Assembly (NCBI GenBank): GCA_937934165.1
Contig: CALGZX010000083.1
Span: 1-15,314 of the forward strand
From: an uncultured Collinsella sp.
Lineage (GTDB): Bacteria > Actinomycetota > Coriobacteriia > Coriobacteriales > Coriobacteriaceae
Direction: 5' to 3'
DNA length: 15,314 nt
The notes under the pieces are model-generated. The model searched no databases and had not been told where the DNA came from. It worked only from the letters and a program-made list of their open reading frames with translations. Numbering within the stretch: the stretch's first letter is position 1; each line of letters opens with the position of its first letter. Made by a program: the position numbers and the translations under genes. This document shows positions 1-6,434 of the stretch, piece by piece.

Positions 1-45
1 CCCATGGATTACCTGCCTTTACTGTACGCGTGGACGGCTCGCTCG

Positions 46-64
46 GGTGGGCCATGTGTCCCAT
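46..64. repeat. 19-bp direct repeat, copy 1
   Basis: The 19-mer GGTGGGCCATGTGTCCCAT occurs here and again, identical, at 254-272, 208 bp downstream, in non-coding sequence ahead of fchA. Part of it (56-71) also matches 15 of 16 bases at 10795-10810, inside the 62-bp repeat array. Function unknown. Confidence 0.75.
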
Positions 65-106
65 TCTGAGGGCCGGATTTGCGCCGTTAAGTGGCAATAT
101 GCACGG

Positions 107-145
107 GTCCAAAAGAGGGGAGGGCCGGTGCTGTCGGCTCTCCCC
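107..145 (-). terminator. strong hairpin, possible minus-strand terminator
   Basis: An 11-bp stem (117-127 paired with 135-145, one G-U pair, 7-nt loop) is very G+C rich. Read on the minus strand it is followed by TCTTTT, the layout of an intrinsic terminator. No minus-strand gene lies just upstream, so it may stop antisense transcription or belong to an unrecognised small transcript. On the plus strand no T-run follows directly. Confidence 0.4.
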
Positions 146-253
146 GGGGTGAGGTGTCCGTTGTTTTAAAGGGGCGCGTGTACGCGGGCGTTGCCCCAAC
201 AGGTTCCTTGTTTATAGATATGCCCCAGTTTGTGACGTCCGGAAGTCCCGAAA

Positions 254-272
254 GGTGGGCCATGTGTCCCAT
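254..272. repeat. 19-bp direct repeat, copy 2
   Basis: Second identical copy of the 19-mer at 46-64. Nothing in the 208-bp spacing looks coding; the short open frames across it show no recognisable protein. Confidence 0.75.
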
Positions 273-327
273 GTTTGCGGTGCCGACGCCTATCGTTCGT
301 CATAGAAATCCGCGATGGCCAGGTGCG

Positions 328-356
328 CTGACGCTTATGTACTTATGGGCTAGACT
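328..356 (+). promoter_or_regulatory. probable promoter of fchA-folD
   Basis: A -35-like CTGACG (328-333) and a -10-like TAGACT (351-356) each match 4 of 6 consensus bases at the ideal 17-nt spacing, giving a leader of about 70 nt. A weaker alternative pair, TTGCCC (191-196) and TATAGA (213-218) at 16 nt, lies further upstream. Confidence 0.45.
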
Positions 357-381
357 TAGCACCATTATGTGATCGATGCGG

Positions 382-407
382 TCGGTCGGTGGTTGCCGCC
401 CGACCGA
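382..407 (+). other. leader hairpin ahead of fchA
   Basis: An 8-bp perfect stem (TCGGTCGG at 382-389 with CCGACCGA at 400-407, 10-nt loop) lies in the probable 5' leader of fchA, ending 13 nt before the Shine-Dalgarno sequence. No T-run follows, so it is not a terminator. It could affect mRNA stability or be chance in G+C-rich DNA. Confidence 0.45.
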
Positions 408-433
408 TGTATATGACTTGAAGGTGCATGCGT

Positions 434-1066
434 ATGAGCCAAGAGATGATGGACAAGACCTGCCGCGGGTTTGCCGAGGCGCTGGCCGCGCGCGAGCCGG
501 TTCCCGGTGGTGGCAGCGCGAGCGCTTTTGTGGGCGCGCTGGGCGCCTCGCTGTGCGGAATGGTTGCCCGCTACGGTGCGACCAATCCCGCGCTTGCTGA
601 TCGTGCGGATGACCTGACGCGTGCGTTTGCCCAGGCAGACGAGTTGGCGCAGGAGCTTGTGGGTCTGGTCGCCGAGGACGTTCGTGCGTACGGCCAGGTG
701 TCCGCTGCGTACGGTATTCCGCGTGAGGACCCGGCCCGACCGGCTGCGATTCAGGATGCGCTGCATGTGGCCGCTATGCCGCCGTATCGCATTATGGATG
801 CCTGCGGGCGCGCACTGGCGCTGCTCGAGGACATGGCCGACAAGGGTTCGCGTCAGCTGCTGTCCGATGTGGCGTGCGGCGCCGTATTCTGCCGCGCCGC
901 CATGCAGGGCGCGAGCTTGACGCTCTTTGCGAACACCACGTCTATGAAGGATCGTGCACGCGCCGAGGAGCTCGAGACGGCGTGTGATGAGTTGCTCGAC
1001 ACATGGTTGCCGCGCGCCGATGCGCTGGCGCGCCGCGCCTCCGACGCTGCAAGAAAGAGGGGATAG
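434..1066 (+). CDS. fchA: methenyltetrahydrofolate cyclohydrolase / cyclodeaminase family (FchA)
   Basis: A cytoplasmic protein of 210 residues, the usual size for a stand-alone FTCD_C/cyclodeaminase family member. In anaerobes the family interconverts 5,10-methenyl-THF and 10-formyl-THF (FchA) or deaminates formimino-THF. The diagnostic N-terminal motif PVPGGGSASAFVGALGASL is present near residues 22-40, and the rest is alanine-rich helix, as expected for this all-helical fold. The start at 434 is chosen because GAAGGTG (420-426) lies 7 nt upstream; the in-frame ATG at 428 is only 1 nt from it. folD starts 2 nt after the stop, so the two are co-transcribed. No formiminotransferase domain or histidine-degradation gene is adjacent, which favours cyclohydrolase over cyclodeaminase; this choice is inference. 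Confidence 0.85.
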   Translation: MSQEMMDKTCRGFAEALAAREPVPGGGSASAFVGALGASLCGMVARYGATNPALADRADDLTRAFAQADELAQELVGLVAEDVRAYGQVSAAYGIPREDPARPAAIQDALHVAAMPPYRIMDACGRALALLEDMADKGSRQLLSDVACGAVFCRAAMQGASLTLFANTTSMKDRARAEELETACDELLDTWLPRADALARRASDAARKRG

Positions 1067-1068
1067 CC

Positions 1069-1923
1069 ATGGCTGAGCTACTGAAGGGTGCTCCCGTCGC
1101 CCGCGCTTTGACTGAGGAGCTCGCTGCCCGCTGCGCTGCGCTGCGCGAACGCGGTGTTGTTCCGACGCTTGCTATCGTGCGTGTGGGTGAACGCGAGGAC
1201 GACCTATCCTACGAGCGCGGCGCCCTTAAACGCTGCGAAAAGGTTGGCATCGAGGCGCGTCGCGTGTTGCTTCCTGCCGGTGTTTCGCAAGACGAGCTGT
1301 TGACGGCCATCGAGGACATCAATGCCGACTCGGCTGTTCATGGCTGTCTGATGTTCCGCCCGCTGCCCGCCGGCCTTGACGAGAACGCCGTCGCCGCAGC
1401 GCTCGATCCCGCCAAGGACGTTGACTCCATGACGCCGGCTTCGCTGCTCACCACGCTTTCGGGGCGCGGCGAGGGTTTTGCCCCCTGCACAGCTGAAGCC
1501 GTGCTTGCTTTGCTGGATCATTACGGCGTTGAGCTGGACGGCGCCAAAGTTGCCGTGGTCGGACGCTCACTGGTAATTGGCCGCCCCGTTGCCGCCATGC
1601 TTACGGCGCGCAACGCAACCGTGACGACGTGCCATACGCATACGCGCGATCTTGCCGCCGAGTGCTGTGCTGCCGACATTGTGGTTGCCGCCGTTGGACG
1701 CGCGCGCACGATTGGCGCAGATGCGGTCCGCGAGGACCAGGCGATTATCGATGTTGGCATTAATTGGGACGAAGCCGCTGGCAAGCTGGTCGGCGACGTC
1801 GATTTTGATGCCGCGGAGCCGGTTGTTGGCGCAATCACCCCCGTGCCGGGTGGCGTGGGTGCCGTGACGACAGCAATTCTCGCCAAGCACGTGATCGAGG
1901 CGGCTGAGCGCGCGGTAAAATAG
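1069..1923 (+). CDS. folD: methylenetetrahydrofolate dehydrogenase (FolD family), cyclohydrolase site altered
   Basis: 284 residues, normal length for FolD, which oxidises 5,10-methylene-THF to methenyl-THF with NAD(P)+ and usually also hydrolyses the product to 10-formyl-THF. Family signatures: the active-site Tyr48, KDVDS (116-120, canonical KDVDG), a Rossmann segment VVGRSLVIGRP, and the C-terminal ITPVPGGVG motif. In the YxxxK motif the catalytic lysine (Lys56 of the human enzyme) is Ala52, and the glutamine of the VQLPLP motif (human Gln100) is Phe96; the motif aspartate is kept (Asp119). The cyclohydrolase step is therefore probably lost here and supplied by FchA. The ATG at 1069 has AGAGGGG (1056-1062) 6 nt upstream; an in-frame start at 1003 would lie deep in fchA and add an atypical N-terminus. 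A terminator follows at 2025-2070. Confidence 0.93.
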   Translation: MAELLKGAPVARALTEELAARCAALRERGVVPTLAIVRVGEREDDLSYERGALKRCEKVGIEARRVLLPAGVSQDELLTAIEDINADSAVHGCLMFRPLPAGLDENAVAAALDPAKDVDSMTPASLLTTLSGRGEGFAPCTAEAVLALLDHYGVELDGAKVAVVGRSLVIGRPVAAMLTARNATVTTCHTHTRDLAAECCAADIVVAAVGRARTIGADAVREDQAIIDVGINWDEAAGKLVGDVDFDAAEPVVGAITPVPGGVGAVTTAILAKHVIEAAERAVK

Positions 1924-1957
1924 GCGTTTGGAGGCTGTTTAGGGGGTTGGTTAGATA

Positions 1958-2195
1958 CCCCGTGGTCAAAAAATGCCAAATATGAGTACTGTTGCCAAGT
2001 TAGTCACATATGTTTGAGATCATTTTGGCTCTTTAGCGATAAGTAATATCGTTAAAGAGCCAATTTTATTGGACGTATGAGGAATTACTAGACTCAGTTT
2101 TTGGACAGGTGAGGATTCCCGGCGCCCGGAACAGTGCAATTTGCTGCCACTAAATTTGTGACAGTACTCATATTTGGCATTTTTTGACCACGGGG
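1958..2195. repeat. 238-bp element with perfect 35-bp inverted ends
   Basis: Bases 1958-1992 are the exact reverse complement of 2161-2195. Weaker similarity (a shared TTAGT core) continues some 15 bp inward. Between the arms are a strong terminator hairpin (2025-2063) and an imperfect palindrome around GGCGCC near 2118-2135; no protein is encoded. This fits a small non-autonomous repeat (MITE-like) or a structured intergenic element between folD and the dipeptidase gene. No target-site duplication is visible at the ends, so mobility is unproven. It accounts for most of the 355-nt gap 1924-2278. Confidence 0.85.
2025..2070 (+). terminator. intrinsic terminator downstream of folD
   Basis: A 17-bp stem (2025-2041 with 2047-2063, one G-U pair) with a 5-nt loop is followed by TTTTATT. 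It lies about 100 nt after the folD stop, inside the 238-bp inverted-repeat element. A-rich sequence on the other side is limited, so plus-strand termination is favoured. Confidence 0.8.
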
Positions 2196-2278
2196 GCTGC
2201 CGAGGCCGTGGTTTCGCCCTTTTTGCGTCGAAGCGATACACTGTTGCCGTTTGATTTCTTCGCTCAAGGAGGATGCGC

Positions 2279-3802
2279 ATGCCGTGCACAACGATTTTGG
2301 TTGGTAAGAACGCGAGCTACGACGGGTCGACGCTTGTCGCGCGTAACGAGGACTCGTCCAACGGGGTGTTTGAGCCCAAGCGCATGCGCGTAGTGCATCC
2401 CGACGAGCAGCCGCGCGTCTACACGAGCGTCCTGAGTCACCTGACCGTTGAGCTGCCCGATAACCCCATGCGCTACACGAGCGTCCCCGATGTTGTCCCG
2501 GGCCACGGTATCTGGGCCGAGGCCGGTTTCAACGAGCTCAATGTGGGCATGTCCGCAACCGAGACGCTCACCACCAACGAGCGCGTCCGCGGTGCCGACC
2601 CGCTTGTGGACTACGTGCCCGCCAAGGGCAACGAGGGCGAGGACGGATACGTTCCGGCGCAGCCTGGTGGCCTGGGCGAGGAGGACATGGTTACCCTAGT
2701 CCTGCCGTACGCCAAGTCCGCCCGCGACGGCGTTCGTATCCTGGGCGACCTGCTCGAGCGCTACGGCACCTACGAGAACAACGGCATCGCCTTTAGCGAC
2801 GTGGACGAGATCTGGTGGCTTGAGACCATCGGCGGCCATCATTGGATTGCCAAGCGTGTGCCCGATGACGCCTATGTGACCATGCCCAACCAATTGGGTA
2901 TCGACAGCTTTGACCTGGATGACGCCGAGGGCGCCCAGGCCGACCACATGTGCTCCGCCGACCTGCGCGCCTGGATGGCCGAGTGGCATCTGGACCTGAC
3001 GCTGGGCGTCGAGAGCGACGGCCCGGCTGCCGTCTTTAACCCGCGCGAGGCCTTTGGCTCGCACAGCGACAGCGACCATGTCTACAACACGCCGCGCGCC
3101 TGGTACATGCAGCGCTGCCTCAACCCCAGCGACGTGTGGGATGGCCCCGACGCCGACTTCACGCCCGAGAGCGACGACATCCCTTGGAGCCGCGTGCCCG
3201 AGCGCAAGGTGACCATCGAGGACATTAAGTACGTGCTTTCGAGCCACTACCAGGGCACGGAGTACGACTGCTACGGCAGCAAGGGCACGCCCGCCACGCG
3301 CGGCGCCTATCGCCCCATCGGCATCAACCGCAACAGCCAGCTCGCCGTGTTGCAGCTGCGTTCCTATGCGCAGCCGGCCTATCGCGCCGTGCAGTGGATG
3401 GCCTTTGGCTCCAACTCGTTTAACGCGCTGGTTCCGCTGTACGCCAACGTCGAGACCATGCCCGAGTACTATGCCGACACGCAGGCTCGCGTGACGTCCG
3501 AAAACTTCTACTGGGCCAACCGCCTGATCGGTGCCCTGGCCGACGTCCGTTTTCATGAGTGCGGCCGCGCCGTGGAGGACTACCAGGAGAAGGTCGGTGG
3601 CATGGGCCACAAGCAGATCCATGACGTCGACGCTGCCGTAGCCGCTCTGCCCGAGGTCGAGGTGCCTGCCGAGCTTGCACGCGCCAACGAGGCCTTTGCC
3701 GAGCGTGTTCGCGTGGAGACCGATGCCCTGCTGGGCAAGGTGCTCTACACCACGAGCTGCGCCATGAAGAACTCTTTCGCGATGAACGACAACGTGAGGT
3801 AG
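2279..3802 (+). CDS. pepD: C69-family dipeptidase (PepD type)
   Basis: 507 residues, matching peptidase family C69, which are N-terminal-nucleophile hydrolases cleaving dipeptides in the cytoplasm. The N-terminus MPCTTILVGKNASYDGSTLV followed by ARNEDS is the family hallmark: Cys3 would be the nucleophile exposed after processing. Further family-like segments are GHGIWAEAGFNELNVGMSAT, and EIWWLETIGGHHW in the middle. No signal peptide or membrane segment is seen. The start at 2279 is preferred over the in-frame ATG at 2273 because AAGGAGG (2266-2272) is 6 nt from the former and directly abuts the latter, and because it places the Cys at position 3. A -10-like TACACT lies at 2237-2242 without a convincing -35. 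The gene appears monocistronic; its nitrogen-scavenging role is inferred from the family. Confidence 0.92.
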   Translation: MPCTTILVGKNASYDGSTLVARNEDSSNGVFEPKRMRVVHPDEQPRVYTSVLSHLTVELPDNPMRYTSVPDVVPGHGIWAEAGFNELNVGMSATETLTTNERVRGADPLVDYVPAKGNEGEDGYVPAQPGGLGEEDMVTLVLPYAKSARDGVRILGDLLERYGTYENNGIAFSDVDEIWWLETIGGHHWIAKRVPDDAYVTMPNQLGIDSFDLDDAEGAQADHMCSADLRAWMAEWHLDLTLGVESDGPAAVFNPREAFGSHSDSDHVYNTPRAWYMQRCLNPSDVWDGPDADFTPESDDIPWSRVPERKVTIEDIKYVLSSHYQGTEYDCYGSKGTPATRGAYRPIGINRNSQLAVLQLRSYAQPAYRAVQWMAFGSNSFNALVPLYANVETMPEYYADTQARVTSENFYWANRLIGALADVRFHECGRAVEDYQEKVGGMGHKQIHDVDAAVAALPEVEVPAELARANEAFAERVRVETDALLGKVLYTTSCAMKNSFAMNDNVR

Positions 3803-3836
3803 GGATTTCCCGTCGATCGAATAGCGCTAAAACGCT

Positions 3837-3866
3837 TTGTCGCTTTCGCTCAATCTTGGGTACAAG
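3837..3866 (+). promoter_or_regulatory. possible promoter for the small protein/UbiB-like kinase pair
   Basis: TTGTCG (3837-3842) and TACAAG (3861-3866) each match 4 of 6 consensus bases at 18-nt spacing, in the 99-nt gap after the dipeptidase stop and about 36 nt before the next start. Weak but correctly placed; read-through from the upstream gene is the alternative. Confidence 0.35.
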
Positions 3867-3901
3867 AACGCCAATGCAGTTGTTTGTGATTGGAGACAAC
3901 C

Positions 3902-4318
3902 ATGGTTATGAAACTCGATCAGCTTGTTAACGGCGCCATTAACGTGGGCTTTGGCGCTGCCGCCGTTGCTGTCGAAGGCGGCAAGAAGGTCCTCGACGAC
4001 CTTAACACCAAAGGCGAGCAGGTCCGCAAGGACACCGCCACCCCCGATATCGCCCGCAGCGTGTCCGACATGTTCGAGCAGGCCGGTGGCACCATCTCCG
4101 ATCTGACCGAGCGCTTGGGCATACAGGGCGAGACTGCGGCCCAGCGCGTGCTCGACGAGCTCATCCTTGCCCGCGTCCGCGTTATGACCGCCCCTGAGCG
4201 CACGGCCTTCCTAGCCCATGTGCGCGACATCGTCGATTCGGTCGAGGACAACGTGACCTCGGTGCCCGTCGAGTCCGTTGAGCCCGACGATGCGAAGGAT
4301 ACCGAAGAGGCCGAGTAG
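3902..4318 (+). CDS. small helical acidic protein, phasin-like, partner of the UbiB-like kinase
   Basis: 138 residues with no firm family recognised. The N-terminus has a short, moderately hydrophobic Gly/Ala/Val segment (INVGFGAAAVAVEGG); the middle (about 30-105) is predicted amphipathic helix with many Glu, Asp, Arg and Lys; the last 20 residues are strongly acidic (ending DDAKDTEEAE). This resembles short phasin-like proteins often placed just ahead of AarF/UbiB kinases; that resemblance is recollection, not a motif match. The start at 3902 is preferred because GGAG (3892-3895) is 6 nt upstream; a TTG at 3890 and ATG at 3908 are alternatives. The kinase gene starts 8 nt after the stop, so the two are almost certainly co-expressed. 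Possible roles are a membrane- or lipid-associated adaptor of the kinase (inference). Confidence 0.75.
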   Translation: MVMKLDQLVNGAINVGFGAAAVAVEGGKKVLDDLNTKGEQVRKDTATPDIARSVSDMFEQAGGTISDLTERLGIQGETAAQRVLDELILARVRVMTAPERTAFLAHVRDIVDSVEDNVTSVPVESVEPDDAKDTEEAE

Positions 4319-4326
4319 CAGCGCAG

Positions 4327-6084
4327 ATGGCAGATTCCACCACCGATTACAACAATCTAGATCCTGACGAGGCGGCGGTTGTCGATGAGGTCGATGCCGC
4401 CGTCTCGGGCGCTCGCAAAAAGCCGCGCGCTGTCGATATGGTGCCCGAAGAGCCCGACGCGATGGCGCCGGACGAGGAATACCAGCTCACGCCGGCGGGT
4501 CGTCGCGAACGCATTGGGCAGATTGTTCGCCTGGTCAAAAAGTACCGCGTGTGGGATAACCTCACGCCGGTTCGTTTGCGCCGCCTGCTCGAGGAACTCG
4601 GCCCTATGTTCGTCAAGATGGGGCAGATTCTGGCCAACCGGTCCGAGATTCTGCCGCAACGCTTTTGCGACGAGCTGCGTCGTCTGCGCTCCGACGTGGA
4701 GCCGGTGCCGTACGAGGTAGTGCTTCGCTGTCTGGAGGAAGAATACGGCCTGCGCCTGGGGGAGATGTTCGATGCGATCGATCCAAATCCGCTTGGTAGC
4801 GCATCGCTCGCGCAGGTGCACCGCGCTCGTCTGGTGACGGGCGAGGATGTGGCCGTCAAGGTGCAGCGCCCCGGTGCGCAGCAGGTTATGGCGCAGGACA
4901 TCGATATCATCCGCTCGGTGGTGCGTATCGTTTCCAAGTTCGTCAACACCGATCAATTCGTTGACCTGCACGGCGTGGTCGAGGAGCTGTGGACCTCGTT
5001 TCGCGAGGAGACCAACTTTTTGGCCGAGGCCAAAAACCTCAACGACTTCTACGAGTTCCATAAGAGCGTTCATGGCGTGACGTGCCCTAAATCCTATCTG
5101 GACCTGTGCACCGAACACGTGGTGGTTATGGACTACGTCGACGGCATTTCGATCGCCGATCCTGAACGCTTGGTGGCCGAGGGCTATGACTTGGAAAAGA
5201 TCGGTGCCGCGATTGTCGAGGACTACTCGTCGCAGGTGCTTGATGACGGCTTTTTCCATGCCGACCCGCATGCGGGAAACATCATTCTCAAGGACGGCAT
5301 CGTTTACTTTATCGACTTGGGCATGGTCGGGCGTATGTCGAGCCACGACCGTGGCATCGTCAAGGACATGATTTTCGCCGTGGCCGAGGGTGACGTGCCC
5401 AAGCTCAAGGATTCGCTCATGCGCTTTGCCGTGACGCGCGGCGACTCGGCCGAGCTCGACCATTCGGCCTTTTTGTCCGACTTGGACTTTATCGTCGCCG
5501 ACTTTGCGGGTCTTGACCTTAAAGATCTTGATATCGGCGAGTTTTTGACCTCGCTGCTAAACCTGGCGCGCAAAAACGACGTTGAGCTGCCGAGCGTGGT
5601 GACGATGTTCGCGCGCGGCATGGTGACGCTTGAGGGCCTGCTGACCGAGTACATGCCCAACGTCAACATGATCCAGATCATCCAGACGCACATCAAAAAC
5701 GAGAAGAGCACCTATGCACGCGTCCGCGAAATGGGGCGCGATCTTGCCGCGAGCAGCTATCGCGCGGCAAAAGGCTCGCTCGAGGCGGCCGAGTATCTGG
5801 GCTTGGCATCGCGCATGCTCACGCGCGGACAGCTTAAGGTAAACACGCAGATCATGAGCAGCGATAAGGCGCTGCGACAGCTGGGCGGAATTATCGACCG
5901 CATGTCGATGGCAATTGTGATTGCCGGCCTGTTTATCGGTTCGTCGGTGGTGTACTACGCGCGCATCGAGCCGGTTGTGTTTGGTATCCCAGTCATTGGC
6001 TTTATGGGCTACGTGAGCGCGCTGGTGCTGGCGCTTATGCTGGGCCGCAATATCTGGCTCAACAGCCACGGCGGCAAGCACTAG
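4327..6084 (+). CDS. AarF/ABC1/UbiB family atypical kinase, membrane-anchored
   Basis: 585 residues. UbiB-family proteins are atypical kinases/ATPases linked to isoprenoid-quinone or lipid metabolism. Visible signatures: the KxGQ motif (KMGQ, 97-100), the alanine-rich nucleotide loop (SASLAQVH, 158-165), the ATP-binding lysine in VAVKVQRPG (about 178), the catalytic motif HADPHAGN (311-318, with Ala where Pro is usual) and the metal-binding DLG (330-332; DFG in canonical kinases). Two hydrophobic helices at the C-terminus (about 525-575, separated by a short loop) match the family's membrane anchor. The first 60 residues form an unusual acidic extension. It follows the small phasin-like gene by 8 nt with a poor Shine-Dalgarno, suggesting translational coupling. 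A terminator follows at 6136-6163. The substrate is unknown, as for most of the family. Confidence 0.93.
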   Translation: MADSTTDYNNLDPDEAAVVDEVDAAVSGARKKPRAVDMVPEEPDAMAPDEEYQLTPAGRRERIGQIVRLVKKYRVWDNLTPVRLRRLLEELGPMFVKMGQILANRSEILPQRFCDELRRLRSDVEPVPYEVVLRCLEEEYGLRLGEMFDAIDPNPLGSASLAQVHRARLVTGEDVAVKVQRPGAQQVMAQDIDIIRSVVRIVSKFVNTDQFVDLHGVVEELWTSFREETNFLAEAKNLNDFYEFHKSVHGVTCPKSYLDLCTEHVVVMDYVDGISIADPERLVAEGYDLEKIGAAIVEDYSSQVLDDGFFHADPHAGNIILKDGIVYFIDLGMVGRMSSHDRGIVKDMIFAVAEGDVPKLKDSLMRFAVTRGDSAELDHSAFLSDLDFIVADFAGLDLKDLDIGEFLTSLLNLARKNDVELPSVVTMFARGMVTLEGLLTEYMPNVNMIQIIQTHIKNEKSTYARVREMGRDLAASSYRAAKGSLEAAEYLGLASRMLTRGQLKVNTQIMSSDKALRQLGGIIDRMSMAIVIAGLFIGSSVVYYARIEPVVFGIPVIGFMGYVSALVLALMLGRNIWLNSHGGKH

Positions 6085-6135
6085 AGTCTGCGACCGTCAC
6101 CGCATTTTCCTATCGCAAACAATAGCTTTTACCAT

Positions 6136-6163
6136 GGGCTTCGCCTGCGTGCGAGGCCCTTTT
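6136..6163 (+). terminator. intrinsic terminator after the UbiB-like gene
   Basis: A 9-bp stem (6136-6144 with 6151-6159, one G-U pair), a 6-nt loop and a TTTT tail, 52 nt after the stop codon. It separates the kinase unit from the riboswitch-controlled operon. Confidence 0.75.
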
Positions 6164-6190
6164 GCGTGATACCATTTTGACGGTAATAAT
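6162..6190 (+). promoter_or_regulatory. probable promoter of the riboswitch operon
   Basis: AATAAT (6185-6190) matches 5 of 6 bases of a -10 box, and TTGCGT (6162-6167) lies 17 nt upstream as a weak -35. Transcription would start near 6197, just ahead of the aptamer. TTGACG at 6177-6182 is a second -35 candidate, but the hexamer 16 nt after it (TAGATG) is a poorer -10. Confidence 0.45.
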
Positions 6191-6200
6191 CGATGGCCTA

Positions 6201-6371
6201 GATGGTGGTGCGGAGACGCACGAATGCGCGGTTTTCCTGCGCGTTTGGGAGAATCGGGGTGCAAGTCCCCGGCTGTACCAGTAACCGTAATTCCTCTTGG
6301 CTCGGGATGTTCGCGTCGCAGATCGGACGGCGCGCCTGAGCCGTTAAGGTTAAGTCGGATCGCCTCCCATC
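6201..6371 (+). promoter_or_regulatory. cobalamin (B12) riboswitch aptamer
   Basis: The block 6247-6290 carries the conserved cobalamin-aptamer core: GGGAGAATC, GGTGCAAGTCC, CCGGCTGT, then ACCAGTAACCGTAA, where most B12 elements have a CCCGCNACxGTAA-like stretch. The 3' end GTCGGATCGCC (6355-6365) matches the closing B12-box segment. GATGG (6201-6205) can pair with CCATC (6367-6371) as the closing P1 stem. Size, order of the blocks and position directly upstream of DUF4430 genes support the call. The variant core suggests a divergent or alternative-corrinoid subtype. Boundaries are approximate. Confidence 0.88.
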
Positions 6372-6420
6372 TTGCACGTTGCCGCGGCGTATGCCGCCGG
6401 TGTGCATAGGGCTCTGGAGG
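6363..6420 (+). promoter_or_regulatory. putative riboswitch expression platform
   Basis: A stem closes TGCAC (6373-6377) with GTGCA (6402-6406) and contains an inner CGGC/GCCG helix. CCTCC (6363-6367), at the edge of the aptamer's P1 strand, is complementary to GGAGG (6416-6420) just ahead of the coding region. No U-run follows, so control is more likely translational than by termination. Direction (on or off with ligand) cannot be decided by eye. Confidence 0.45.
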
Positions 6421-6434
6421 GAAGGGGGACCCCG

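Noticed and set aside
91..372. Possible small genes upstream of fchA
   Set aside because: The frames on either strand cross the direct repeats and the hairpin, lack ribosome sites and have no recognisable product.
1958..2195. Insertion sequence
   Set aside because: The inverted ends look transposon-like, but the 238 bp encode no transposase and no target duplication is visible, so it is listed only as a repeat element.
2696..3622. 308-residue open frame on the minus strand
   Set aside because: Antisense to the C69 dipeptidase gene; no ribosome site or family signature.
4357..5463. 368-residue open frame on the minus strand
   Set aside because: Fully antisense to the UbiB-like kinase, whose motifs are unambiguous; the sequence is a shadow translation with no recognisable domain.
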